Origin: Chloroflexota bacterium
GTDB lineage: Bacteria > Chloroflexota > Anaerolineae > Anaerolineales > Villigracilaceae
Direction of reading: 5' to 3'
DNA length: 42,417 nt
Assembly: GCA_023459215.1 (NCBI GenBank)
Contig: JAEWVF010000069.1
Coordinates: 1-42,417 of the forward strand
The position numbers and the translations under genes are program-made. Each line of letters begins with the position of its first letter. The first letter of the stretch is position 1. Shown piece after piece: positions 1-8,594 of the stretch. The notes below the pieces were generated by a model, which saw only the letters and a list, made by a program, of their open reading frames with translations, did not search any database and had not been told where the DNA came from.

Positions 1-46
1 AATCCGCGCGCCCGCAGGGCAGTCCGTCCAATCCGCGTAATCCGTG
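1..46. repeat. Short AATCCGCG/AATCCGTG direct repeats at the window edge
   Basis: The octamer AATCCGCG occurs at 1-8 and 30-37 and the variant AATCCGTG at 39-46, with GTCCGTCC at 22-29 between them. The block is cut by the window start, so its full length is unknown. It lies beyond the terminator of the minus-strand glycosidase operon and holds no open reading frame I can support. It resembles short intergenic repeats dispersed in many genomes, but with one locus visible this is an inference. Confidence 0.4.
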
Positions 47-138
47 TCCAGATTTTGGTTTTTAAGCGCCCATTGAGCCAAGATTCCTGCTTTGCCAGAC
101 TCGTAAAAACGAACTCTAAAGTCAAGTTTATAAAAATA

Positions 139-176
139 TAGGGCGAAAACAGCGAATTTCAGCCGTTTTCGCCCTA
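139..176 (-). terminator. Intrinsic terminator of the glycosidase operon
   Basis: A perfect 12-bp inverted repeat (TAGGGCGAAAAC at 139-150, complement at 165-176) encloses a 14-nt loop. Read on the minus strand it lies 24 bases after the stop codon of the GH3 gene and is followed by the T/A-rich run TATATTTTTATAAA. This fits a Rho-independent terminator closing the five-gene operon. Confidence 0.8.
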
Positions 177-199
177 CAAAATTGGGGAAAGTTCCAGTA

Positions 200-2458
200 T
201 TAGTTGCGGTCTGTGACCTCGAGCAGGATTCCGCTGAGATGGGCGGAACTGCCGCCAACCAGCAGTTCAAACTGGCCGGGTTCGATCTCTTTTCGCATGG
301 TTTCATTTAAAAATTCAAGTTGTTCCTTCCCGACTGCGAAACTCACCGTGCGGGTTTCACCCGGCTGCAGGCTGATGCGCTGGAAACCCTTGAGTTGTTT
401 TACCGGGCGGGTGACATAGTTGCTCAACAGGTCGCGAACATAGAATTGAACCACTTCATCGCCCGCCCGCTCTCCGCTGTTGGTGACATCGACGCTCAGT
501 GTGGTAGCTTCACCAACCCGGATCGAATCCGCGCCCAGGCGCAGGTTGCTGTAGGCAAACGTAGTGTATGAAAGCCCGTGCCCAAAGGGAAAGAGCGGGC
601 TTTTATCGCTGAACAGGTAGCCACGCCGGGCCGAGGGCTTGTGATAGTAATAGGCCGGGAGTTGCCCAACCGAGCGCGGGAAGGTGATTGGCAGTTTCCC
701 GCCGGGATTGACCTCCCCGAACAGCACCTCGGCAACCGCCGTCCCAGCCTCCTGGCCCAGGTACCAACCTTCGAGGATGGCCGGGACCTGTTCGGCGGCA
801 AAGTTGATGCTGGCCGGGCGGCCATTGAGCAGCAGCAACACGACCGGCTTGCCGGTGGCAACCACCGCTCGCAGCAAGTCTTCCTGGCGACCGGGCAGGT
901 CGAGACTGTCGCGGTCGCCCAGGTGGGTCTGCGACCAGCCTTCGCGGCAGGTTTGTTCATTGTCGCCCAGCACCAGCAGGCTGACATCCGCTTTTTGGGC
1001 GGTTTTCACCGCTTCGGCAATCGCCGCCGCATCGGCTTCAGCGCTGGGCAGGCTGATTTCCTCCAGCGACCAGAGCCGGCTGGCGCTGCCGGGCGAAAGG
1101 GTCAGGCCGCAGCCTTCGGCGTGCAGGATTTCGAGGGAGTTGCCAGCCTTTTGGCGGATTCCGTCCAGCACCGAAACCGGTTCGAGCGGATCGCCGCTAT
1201 AGCCGCCGAGTCTCACTTTGGCGGCGTTTGGCCCGATCACGGCCAGCGAGCGCAACCCGGCGCGCTCGAGCGGCAACAAACCGGCCTCGTTTTTGAGCAG
1301 CACGATCGATTTGCGCGCCGCTTCGAGAGCCAGGGCGCGGTGTTCGGCGCAGTTGGTGATGGCGACCGCTGCATCTTCATCGACGAAGGGATTCTCGAAC
1401 AGCCCGAGCAGGAACTTGACCCGCAGGATTTTTGCCACTGCGGCATCCAGCGCGGCTGCGGGGATGCGCCCCTCCGTAACGGCCTGTTCCAGGTGGCGGA
1501 AGCAGCGCCCCAGTTCGATCTCCACCCCGTTTTGGAAGGCTTTTTCGGCGGCGTCGGCTTCGCCCGCGGCGACTTGATGGAGCCGGTACAGGTCATCCAC
1601 GCCCCAGCCGTCGGAAATGACAAAGCCCTCGAAGCCCCATTCGCCGCACAGGACATCTTTCAGCAGCCAGGAATTAATGTGCACCGGGATGCCGTTGATT
1701 TCATTGTAGGATGCCATCACCGAGCCGATTTTGGCCTCACGTACAACCGCTTCGAAGGGCGCAAAAAGCTCCTCGCGCAGGGTTCGTTCGGCGTAGTTGG
1801 CCGGGGCGCAGTTGGTGCCGCCCTCCGGTTGGCCGTGGGCCGAGAAATGCTTGGCGGTTGCCAGGACTTTGTCCGGGTTGCCCTCGAAAGCTGCTCCCTG
1901 CAAGCCGCGCACGGCGGCTACGCCCAGGCGCGAGATCAGGTAGGGGTCTTCGCCGTAGGTTTCCTCGGTGCGCCCCCAGCGCGGATCGCGGGCCACATCC
2001 AATACCGGCGAGAGCACGTACTGCGCCCCGCGCGCGCGCATTTCTTTGGCCACCACGCTGAAGATGCGTTCGTGCAGTTGCGGGTCCCAGGCGCTGGCCA
2101 GGCCAATCGCCTGTGGAAAGCTGGTTGCTTCGTGGGCCATGTATCCGTGCAAGCCTTCGCCCAGGGCCAGGGCCGGGATGCCCAGGCGGGTTTCTTCGCG
2201 TAGAAATTTTTGCAGGGCGTTCAGGTAGGCGGCTGTATCGCGGGTTTTGCGGTTTTTGTGATGGCTGTTAACGTAAGAGATGCCGTTGGTGAAGTTCTTG
2301 CGGCAGAATTCGAGCGAAAATTGGCCGTCGCTTTCATCCAGGCCCAGCGAGCCGATTAACTGGGCGCACTTTTCGGCCAGGGTCATGCGGGGTAGCAGGT
2401 CGGCGAGGCGGGTTTCAACCGGCAGGGCTGGGTCGCGGTAAGCGGGAGTATCTGTCAT
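200..2458 (-). CDS. Glycoside hydrolase family 3 beta-glucosidase/beta-xylosidase
   Basis: The 752-residue protein has the layout of a full GH3 enzyme: an N-terminal TIM barrel, an alpha/beta sandwich domain and a C-terminal fibronectin-III-like domain. Visible motifs are ETYGEDP (166-172), KHFSAHGQPEGG (203-214) and ISDGW with the predicted nucleophile Asp283; FPFGHGLSYT opens the C-terminal domain. The family removes beta-linked glucose or xylose from oligosaccharide ends with retention; which sugar is used here cannot be read from sequence. No signal peptide is visible, so it is probably cytoplasmic. The ATG is preceded by AGGAAAA, and only 9 bases separate it from the beta-mannosidase gene upstream. 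It is the last gene of the operon and probably acts on oligosaccharides after uptake. Confidence 0.93.
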   Translation of the reverse strand: MTDTPAYRDPALPVETRLADLLPRMTLAEKCAQLIGSLGLDESDGQFSLEFCRKNFTNGISYVNSHHKNRKTRDTAAYLNALQKFLREETRLGIPALALGEGLHGYMAHEATSFPQAIGLASAWDPQLHERIFSVVAKEMRARGAQYVLSPVLDVARDPRWGRTEETYGEDPYLISRLGVAAVRGLQGAAFEGNPDKVLATAKHFSAHGQPEGGTNCAPANYAERTLREELFAPFEAVVREAKIGSVMASYNEINGIPVHINSWLLKDVLCGEWGFEGFVISDGWGVDDLYRLHQVAAGEADAAEKAFQNGVEIELGRCFRHLEQAVTEGRIPAAALDAAVAKILRVKFLLGLFENPFVDEDAAVAITNCAEHRALALEAARKSIVLLKNEAGLLPLERAGLRSLAVIGPNAAKVRLGGYSGDPLEPVSVLDGIRQKAGNSLEILHAEGCGLTLSPGSASRLWSLEEISLPSAEADAAAIAEAVKTAQKADVSLLVLGDNEQTCREGWSQTHLGDRDSLDLPGRQEDLLRAVVATGKPVVLLLLNGRPASINFAAEQVPAILEGWYLGQEAGTAVAEVLFGEVNPGGKLPITFPRSVGQLPAYYYHKPSARRGYLFSDKSPLFPFGHGLSYTTFAYSNLRLGADSIRVGEATTLSVDVTNSGERAGDEVVQFYVRDLLSNYVTRPVKQLKGFQRISLQPGETRTVSFAVGKEQLEFLNETMRKEIEPGQFELLVGGSSAHLSGILLEVTDRN

Positions 2459-2467
2459 CAGGTTTTC

Positions 2468-4942
2468 CTATGCAAACGAGTTGTAGAGCGAACGCGCCTC
2501 GATCTTGCTGGTTTCGCTCCAGCCGGCGGGCAGGGCGCAGGTCACGGTCATGGCGGCCCCGGCTGGCAGATCGAAGTAGTTGTCGCTGAAAACGGGATCC
2601 GCCCCATCCAGCGAAAGCTCGACGAAACGGGCGAGGCTTGTGGTCGAGACATCCACAAAAAGAACCTGGCCTTCGATGCGGGTTTTTACGTTCAAACCCG
2701 GCTCGCGCAGCTCGAGGTGTTTATTGGCAACAAACGGGGTCACGCTGCGGGCGCTGAGTTGACCCTCCTGCCACATTTCAGCCACGAAGACAACTTTTTT
2801 CTGGTTTTCGGCATTGACCAGCGCTGCGAAATCGTGCGATCCGACCAGGGTGTCGGCCAGCGCCAGCGCGCGGACGAATTGTTCGCCTTTTTGCAGAATC
2901 TGTCCGTCAAGCGTTTCCAGCCGCCAGCGGACAACGACATCGACTGGCTCGACCCGGTCACTGGTGACATGGACTTTCATCGTTTTGCCATAATCGGCGA
3001 CCGAGAGCAGCAGCGGGGCGTAAAAGCGTTTGGCGGCATAATGGAGCGCCTTCCAACGGCCAAAATAATCGAGACTGGCCCAGGATGCGACCGGCCAGCA
3101 GTCGTTGAGCTGCCAGATGAGCGTGCCGCTGACCCGGTTACGGTTGCGCCGCCAGTGTTCGACCCCGTAGCGGATGCCTTCGGCTTGCAGCAGCAGGCTC
3201 AGGTAAACCAGCGCCGGGAAATCCTTGGGCATGCGGAAGGTATCGGTCATCTGGGCAATCATCAGGCCGTTGCCCGAACCGCTGCGCTGGTGATGTTCCA
3301 TGATGTAGGAAGTCATGTTCCAGTCGGCAGGCTCGGCATAGGTGGCGATGGTTTTCAGTGGCGGCAGGGCCTGGAAGCCGAACTCGCTCATGAAGCGCGG
3401 GAACTGCGTGCGGTAAGCCGTGAACGGCTTGCGCCCGTGCCAGACATCCCAATAATGGCAGTCGCCCTGCACCTGATTGTTCGCGCCGGTGAAGGGCGTG
3501 TTGGCCGAAGCCGAACTGGGCCAGTAGGGGGTGTCGGGGTCTTCGGTTTCGAGCAATTCGGGCAGCATCTGGTGGAACATGCGGTCGTAGCCATCCTTGA
3601 GCCGCTGGTTGAGCGGGTCATCGGGCTTGTTCCAGCCCCAGTCGCACCAGCCCTGTTCCATTTCATTGTTGCCGCACCACAGCGCCAGGCTGGCGCGATG
3701 GCGCAGGCGGCGGATGTTTTCAATCGCTTCAATGCGCACGTTTTCGAAGAAATCGGCGTCCGCCGGGTAAATGCCGCAGGCGAACATGAAATCCTGCCAG
3801 ACCAAAATGCCATACTGGTCGCACAGATCGTAGAACATCTCTTCGGGGTAATAGCCGCCGCCCCAAACGCGCAGCATGTTCATGTTGGCGTCCACCGCCG
3901 ATTTCAGTAGCATTTCCAGATAATCTTTGGTAATGCGCGTGGGCAGCGAATCGGCGGGAATCCAGTCGGCGCCTTTGGCGAACAGGCGCACGCCGTTGAT
4001 GTAGAAGGTGAATTCCTTGCCCCACTGGTCGGGTTCCTGGCGCAGTTCGATCTCGCGCAGGCCGATTTTGTAACTGCGCCGGTCCAGAACGGTCTTCCCA
4101 TCTTTCAGGGTTACTTCGACCTCGTAGAGCGGTTGTTCGCCGTAGCCGGCAGGCCACCACAACTGCGGATTTTCGATTTTTGATTGCAGATTGGCGATTT
4201 GTTCAGGATCGTTGGTATAGATGGAAAAAAGCGACTCTTCCACCGACTGCCGGCTGCCGTCCGGGTGGACGATTTCCAGGCTGGCGGTTAATTCCGCGCT
4301 CACCGCGGACTCGGCGGTCACATCCACCGTTACCGACACGCTGCCATCCTGCTCGAACTGCTGGCGCAGGTGGACATCTTCAAAGCGCGCCGAGAAGCCC
4401 TCCAGGCGGATGTCTTTCCAGACGCCGATGGGCGGCAGCTTGGGACCCCAATCCCAGCCCCAGTGGCAGGGCGCTTTGCGCAGGTGTGGCCCGCCGGGGA
4501 TGTCGCCGCCGCCTTGCAGGGGCAGTTGGGCCTGTTTAGCGGTAATGAAGCGCACTGGCGAGCCAAAGAAAATGCGGATTTCGTTCTCGCCCGCTTTGAG
4601 CAGGTCTTTCACATCCCATTCCCATTGGCGGAACATGTTTTCGGCATGGCCGACGTATTGGCCATTTATATAAACATCGGCCAGCGTGTCGAGGCCGTCG
4701 CAGACCAGGGTCAGGTTGGGTTCGGCCAGCAGGGCTTTTTCGAGGCTGAAAACGCGGCGGTATTCCCAGTCGCTTTCGGCCACCCACATCACTTTCAGTT
4801 CGTTATCGGCCACAAACGGATCGGGGATTTGGCCGAGGGCCAACAGGTCGGTATGCACCCCGCCTGGGACGGTGGCGGGCTGCCAGGTTTCGCTTCCAGC
4901 CTGGCGGAACTGCCAGGCGCCATTCAGGGATAGTTGTTTCAT
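2468..4942 (-). CDS. Glycoside hydrolase family 2 beta-mannosidase
   Basis: The 824-residue protein matches family 2 beta-mannosidases: an N-terminal jelly-roll (LNGAWQFRQ, then GLDTLADVYING near 83-94), Ig-like domains, and a TIM barrel from about residue 305. The conserved VWGGGYYPEEMFYDLCDQYG segment (359-378) is typical of this subgroup. GNNE places the acid/base at Glu427 and MSEFG the nucleophile at Glu520. There is no signal peptide, which suggests a cytoplasmic enzyme removing terminal beta-1,4-mannose from mannan oligosaccharides. A GGAG lies 8 bases before the ATG. It sits between a GH-A-like lipoprotein gene (29-base gap) and the GH3 gene, and is the strongest hint that mannans are among the substrates of the operon. 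Confidence 0.92.
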   Translation of the reverse strand: MKQLSLNGAWQFRQAGSETWQPATVPGGVHTDLLALGQIPDPFVADNELKVMWVAESDWEYRRVFSLEKALLAEPNLTLVCDGLDTLADVYINGQYVGHAENMFRQWEWDVKDLLKAGENEIRIFFGSPVRFITAKQAQLPLQGGGDIPGGPHLRKAPCHWGWDWGPKLPPIGVWKDIRLEGFSARFEDVHLRQQFEQDGSVSVTVDVTAESAVSAELTASLEIVHPDGSRQSVEESLFSIYTNDPEQIANLQSKIENPQLWWPAGYGEQPLYEVEVTLKDGKTVLDRRSYKIGLREIELRQEPDQWGKEFTFYINGVRLFAKGADWIPADSLPTRITKDYLEMLLKSAVDANMNMLRVWGGGYYPEEMFYDLCDQYGILVWQDFMFACGIYPADADFFENVRIEAIENIRRLRHRASLALWCGNNEMEQGWCDWGWNKPDDPLNQRLKDGYDRMFHQMLPELLETEDPDTPYWPSSASANTPFTGANNQVQGDCHYWDVWHGRKPFTAYRTQFPRFMSEFGFQALPPLKTIATYAEPADWNMTSYIMEHHQRSGSGNGLMIAQMTDTFRMPKDFPALVYLSLLLQAEGIRYGVEHWRRNRNRVSGTLIWQLNDCWPVASWASLDYFGRWKALHYAAKRFYAPLLLSVADYGKTMKVHVTSDRVEPVDVVVRWRLETLDGQILQKGEQFVRALALADTLVGSHDFAALVNAENQKKVVFVAEMWQEGQLSARSVTPFVANKHLELREPGLNVKTRIEGQVLFVDVSTTSLARFVELSLDGADPVFSDNYFDLPAGAAMTVTCALPAGWSETSKIEARSLYNSFA

Positions 4943-4971
4943 TCAAAAATCTCCATGCCAGTGAAAGGTGG

Positions 4972-6333
4972 TTATTCGATAACAAAAAGCGTGGCCGATT
5001 CGGCCGGCAGGCTGACCGTTCCATCGGCTGGGAAAGGTTGACTGCCCAGGTTCTCGGCGTTGTGTTCCACATCCAGCAGCCAGACCTCGGCTGCGGCGGG
5101 TTTCATCCCCGCAATTTGCAGCGGAACCGTCTGCTCGGAATCCGACAGGTTGATGACCATCAGGGTCAGCGTCCCGTCCGCGCGTTTGGCGGCGAAGATG
5201 TCCACATCCGGCACGCCCGAAGCGGCGTAAATCTGTTCGCTGCCGAAATTTTTATACAAAGGGAACACGTAAAAGGTCGGGCGGATGGTGCTGCCGCTGA
5301 ACAGTCCCAGGCCGCCGCTGCGTTGTGAAATCACCCATTGGTTGACCATGAAAACATCCGCATTCATCATCTGGCCGAGCACATCGGCGTACCAGATGGC
5401 ATTGTAGAAGGCATCGGGCGAAGCCTCTTGCAAGATAGTGCTGGATGGGTCGGAATTGACCTCGGTGAAGGCGATAGGCAGTTCGCGCCCGAGGGTTTCG
5501 CGCATCACCTGGCGCAGGTAATCGATTTCACCGGCCCAGCGGCGGGTGTTCTCGCGCAGGGCCTGGTCGGTGACGGGATTATTGGGCGAATACATTGGGT
5601 AGCGGTGGACTGCGATGATGTCCAGCAGGTCGCCGTTGACTTTCAGGAATTCGATCATCCAATCGCGCCCGGCTGAATCTTTGGGTGTGGAGGCCAGGTC
5701 CAGGTTCCACTGGTGGATATCCGGCCCAATCAGTTGGATGGTTGGGTCAACGGCCTTCATCGCTTCGGCAATCGGCCGCCAATCGGCGTTCAGGTTCTCG
5801 ACGGTATAGTCATAATCGGCTTGCTTGAGTTGGGTGTAAATCGAAGCCTCGTTGCCGATGCTCCAGTAAACCACGCCGTATTTTTTCTGGATGTTGGTAT
5901 AGCGCACCAATTCGGCGGCTTTTTCTGCCGAGCCGCCCAGCAGCCGCACGCTGATGTGCGGTTCGGCCCCAACCTGTTTGCAAAAATCGATGAACTGGTC
6001 GATCTGGAAAGGTTTGATGTCAACCGAATCGGTCCAGGCCCCGCCGGGGAAGCGCAGGATGCTGAACCCAGCCTGCTCGACCAGCGGCATCACATCCAGG
6101 GTAACGGCGTGCATCGGGCCGTAGTTGGTGCCGAACAGGTAAGGGCTGATCGGGCCAAGCGGAACGGCCGGGTCGACGCTCAGGATGTTGGGCGTGGTGG
6201 TCGGGGTGATGAGCGCGGTGGCGGTTGGCGCACCGGTCGGTTCGGGGGTTGCTTCCGGCAGCGGCGTCGCAACCGGCGCGCAAGCGGCCAGAAGCAGGGT
6301 CAGGGCGCAGGCAAGCAGGATTGAACGTTTCAT
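4972..6333 (-). CDS. Lipoprotein with clan GH-A-like glycosidase domain
   Basis: The frame stays open upstream to 6666, but that part overlaps the alpha-galactosidase gene; the ATG at 6333 has AAAGGAG before it and begins a clear lipoprotein signal, giving 453 residues. The lipobox is LLAAC with Cys18, followed by a Pro/Thr-rich stalk (about 20-48). From about residue 60 the protein reads like a TIM barrel: LRFPGG (93-98), YWSIGNE with candidate acid/base Glu162, AVHRYP (241-246), and FTEVNSD with candidate nucleophile Glu291. A beta-sandwich-like tail with LMVINLSD follows, as in GH30/GH39/GH51/GH79-like enzymes. I cannot assign a family. It is probably anchored on the cell surface and does the first cuts, while its operon partners work inside. 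Confidence 0.75.
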   Translation of the reverse strand: MKRSILLACALTLLLAACAPVATPLPEATPEPTGAPTATALITPTTTPNILSVDPAVPLGPISPYLFGTNYGPMHAVTLDVMPLVEQAGFSILRFPGGAWTDSVDIKPFQIDQFIDFCKQVGAEPHISVRLLGGSAEKAAELVRYTNIQKKYGVVYWSIGNEASIYTQLKQADYDYTVENLNADWRPIAEAMKAVDPTIQLIGPDIHQWNLDLASTPKDSAGRDWMIEFLKVNGDLLDIIAVHRYPMYSPNNPVTDQALRENTRRWAGEIDYLRQVMRETLGRELPIAFTEVNSDPSSTILQEASPDAFYNAIWYADVLGQMMNADVFMVNQWVISQRSGGLGLFSGSTIRPTFYVFPLYKNFGSEQIYAASGVPDVDIFAAKRADGTLTLMVINLSDSEQTVPLQIAGMKPAAAEVWLLDVEHNAENLGSQPFPADGTVSLPAESATLFVIE

Positions 6334-6379
6334 GATGACTCCTTTGTAACGAAGGCTGGACAAGGCTTTTGATTTATTT

Positions 6380-7522
6380 TCAGGCAGGCTGTAATCTGAA
6401 CACCGCGCAGCCGTGCGGGGCAACCTCGGCTTTGAGTTCAGCGGCGGCAATCCCCTGGTCAGTGTGCGCCCAAAGATCGCGGAGGGAGTACGAGCCGCTG
6501 ATTTCCAGGTCGGACCAGTGCGCGCGCACCGTTTGCTTTTTCTCTCCACGATTGAAGAGCGCCACCCCCAAGGCCCCATCCGCCAGCGGTTTTTTCCAGA
6601 TTTCGGTTTGGCCGTGTCGGGCGGCGCGCCAGCCCTGTTTGCCGAGTGGATCCTGGTTGAGCGCAATCACTTCCCGGTTGGTCAAAATCTCACGGGTGGC
6701 GGCATCCATGTTGGCGATATCGCAGCCAATCATCAGCGGGGCGGCCAGGAGACACCACAGGCTGAAGTGGGTGCGGTATTCCGTATCGGTGCAGCCCGCG
6801 CCGTGGATTTCGCGGCTGGTCCCGCGCAGGCCGACCACGAGCATGTCGGGATCGTTCCAGTGGCCGGGACCGGCAAAGCGTTCCAGGCCGCGCTGCTGCT
6901 CAAACCCGATTGATTCGATGCCGTACAGGATGCCCCAGTTATTGTGAACATCCTTCCACGAATCGCCGATGTCGCCGGTGGTGCGCCACAGGTTCCCGCC
7001 GACTTTTTCGCCCCACAGCCAGGGGCTGTGATGACCCCATTCGCAAATGGAGAAAACAATTGCGCGGCCGCTGGCGCGCAGGGCGTTGGCCATGCGTTGA
7101 TAGCGATATTCGGCATTGGCGCGGGTATCTTCGGCATGACACCAATCGTATTTCAGGTAATCGATTTCCCATTCGGCAAAAGTGCGCGCATCGATTTCTT
7201 CATGATCCTGGCTGGCCGGGCGTCCACCGCAGGTCAGCGGCCCGGCATCGGAATACAGCCCAAACTTCAGCCCGCGGGCGTGGATGTAGTCGGCAACCGC
7301 CTTGATCCCCTCTGGAAACTTCTGCGGATCGGGGAAGAGTTTGCCATCCGGCCCGCGTCCACCCTGCCAGATATCGTCGATGACAATGTACTCGTAACCG
7401 GCCTCTTTCAGCCCGGACGAGATGAACGTGTCCGCGGTTTGCTTGATGACTTCGGCGTTGACGGTTGCGCCGAACATGTTCCAACTGTTCCAGCCCATTG
7501 GCGGTGTGGGGGCAAGTCTCAT
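6380..7522 (-). CDS. Glycoside hydrolase family 27 alpha-galactosidase
   Basis: The 380-residue protein has the family 27 opening TPPMGWNSWN (6-15) and the paired DD of VIDD (47-50). LKYDWC places the nucleophile at Asp126 and WRTTGDIGDSW the acid/base at Asp184, by alignment with the human lysosomal enzyme (Asp170 and Asp231). WNDPDM and the late INQDPLGKQG-type segment (here LNQDPLGKQG) are also present. It removes alpha-1,6-galactose side chains, for example from galactomannan. No signal peptide is seen. The ATG overlaps the stop codon of the AraC-type regulator by four bases (ATGA), so the two are translationally coupled; AAAGGA lies just upstream. Confidence 0.93.
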   Translation of the reverse strand: MRLAPTPPMGWNSWNMFGATVNAEVIKQTADTFISSGLKEAGYEYIVIDDIWQGGRGPDGKLFPDPQKFPEGIKAVADYIHARGLKFGLYSDAGPLTCGGRPASQDHEEIDARTFAEWEIDYLKYDWCHAEDTRANAEYRYQRMANALRASGRAIVFSICEWGHHSPWLWGEKVGGNLWRTTGDIGDSWKDVHNNWGILYGIESIGFEQQRGLERFAGPGHWNDPDMLVVGLRGTSREIHGAGCTDTEYRTHFSLWCLLAAPLMIGCDIANMDAATREILTNREVIALNQDPLGKQGWRAARHGQTEIWKKPLADGALGVALFNRGEKKQTVRAHWSDLEISGSYSLRDLWAHTDQGIAAAELKAEVAPHGCAVFRLQPA

Positions 7523-8421
7523 GGGAGAATCCTTTCGGGGAGTGATGTTTGGGTTTTGGCGAACCTGAACTGGCTGGGTGACAGGCCATATTTGGCATGG
7601 AAAGCCCGGCCAAAATGGGCCATATTGCCAAATCCGCTGGCAAAACAGATTTCGGTGATGGGCAGGTCACAGGCCAGTAGCAGCGCGGCGGCAAAACGCA
7701 GGCGCAGGTCTGAAAGGTATTTTTGGAACTGCCAGCCGGTGACTTTGTGAAAGGTCTGGCTGAAATAATTGGGAACCAGGCCGGCCTGTTTGGCGACGAT
7801 TTCCAGAGTTAGCGGGGTGCGGAACTGATGGTGAATAAACAACAAGGCATCGTGAATGGCCGGATGCCCGACCGGCTGCAAGGGCAGGTCGCCGCGCGTT
7901 TGCCGCGCCACCTCGAGCAGGATTTTTTCCAGTGAAAAGCGCATAATGCGGCTGCGGCCCAGGCTGTTGCCCTGTTTCTCGGCCCATATCCGCTCAAATT
8001 CCGGGCGGATGTTTTGGGCCAATGCTTCTGCCAGTTTAAAGTGATGATAATCCCGCCCTGTAAAAAGCCATTGACGCAGTTCCCCGTCCAGGAATTCGCC
8101 GCCGAATACAATATTGTAAATTTCCAGGGTTTGTCCGGGGGTTGGGGTCAGGCTGTGGAAATCGACCGGTGTTAAAAGGAAGAGCGTATCTGCCTGCAAA
8201 GGGTGCGCGCGGCCATTGACCGTATGCAGGCCTGTTCCATTCAACACGATAGCCAATTCATAGAAATCATGCCAGTGAAGCGGGTATGGTTCCGCCAGTT
8301 TGGTGTGCTGAATCTGGAAGGGTGTCCCGGCCGCGATCAGTTCGGAAGCGCTCAATCGTTCTGGATGCAAATCATCACCTCGAACAAAGTGTAGCCAGTT
8401 TTGAGACAAACCACACTGCAA
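7519..8421 (-). CDS. AraC-family transcriptional regulator of the glycosidase operon
   Basis: The 300-residue protein has an N-terminal cupin-like sensor (LHWHDFYELAIVLNGTG, about 48-64, to about 100) and a C-terminal pair of helix-turn-helix motifs from about residue 205. Its second HTH reads ITEICFASGFGNMAHFGRAFHAKYGLSP in pattern, the AraC signature. It is the first gene of the operon and overlaps the alpha-galactosidase start, so it probably senses a sugar released by these enzymes and controls its own operon. The frame begins at a TTG at 8421 with no convincing Shine-Dalgarno sequence, so the exact start is uncertain; the sensor domain needs most of the N-terminus. Confidence 0.88.
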   Translation of the reverse strand: MQCGLSQNWLHFVRGDDLHPERLSASELIAAGTPFQIQHTKLAEPYPLHWHDFYELAIVLNGTGLHTVNGRAHPLQADTLFLLTPVDFHSLTPTPGQTLEIYNIVFGGEFLDGELRQWLFTGRDYHHFKLAEALAQNIRPEFERIWAEKQGNSLGRSRIMRFSLEKILLEVARQTRGDLPLQPVGHPAIHDALLFIHHQFRTPLTLEIVAKQAGLVPNYFSQTFHKVTGWQFQKYLSDLRLRFAAALLLACDLPITEICFASGFGNMAHFGRAFHAKYGLSPSQFRFAKTQTSLPERILP

Positions 8422-8432
8422 ATCTTAAGATT
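8421..8432. promoter_or_regulatory. Perfect palindrome AATCTTAAGATT at the AraC-type regulator start
   Basis: AATCTTAAGATT is a perfect 12-bp palindrome whose edge coincides with the predicted TTG start of the regulator, in the 173-base space between divergent genes. A candidate minus-strand -10 box (TAGAAT, 8462-8457) lies just upstream. It could be an operator or, as RNA, a weak hairpin that occludes the start. No second copy was seen in the intergenic region. Confidence 0.3.
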
Positions 8433-8535
8433 AAATCACGCTCAGATGCTCAGGCCATTCTATCCCGGTTTTGGTAGAGATAAAAACCTTGTTTAGACGA
8501 GTTGGTTCATTTTTTTTATTAATTCATTTTAAACC

Positions 8536-8562
8536 TTGATTTTTTGGCTCTCGTGGTAAGAT
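8536..8562 (+). promoter_or_regulatory. Candidate sigma70-type promoter of alpha-glucan phosphorylase
   Basis: TTGATT (8536-8541) and TAAGAT (8557-8562) are separated by 15 bases, which is shorter than optimal. Transcription would start near 8569 and give a leader of about 26 bases containing the AAGGAAAAT ribosome-binding site of the gene. Confidence 0.35.
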
Positions 8563-8594
8563 TAGCGCGCTATTTTCAAGGAAGGAAAATAAAG

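Noticed and set aside
578..2203. A long open frame on the plus strand opposite the GH3 gene
   Set aside because: Its translation has no recognisable domain and mirrors the codon structure of the GH3 gene, which carries all family motifs on the other strand.
6334..6666. N-terminal extension of the GH-A-like lipoprotein frame
   Set aside because: It overlaps the alpha-galactosidase gene, whereas the ATG at 6333 has a strong Shine-Dalgarno sequence and begins a standard lipoprotein signal peptide.
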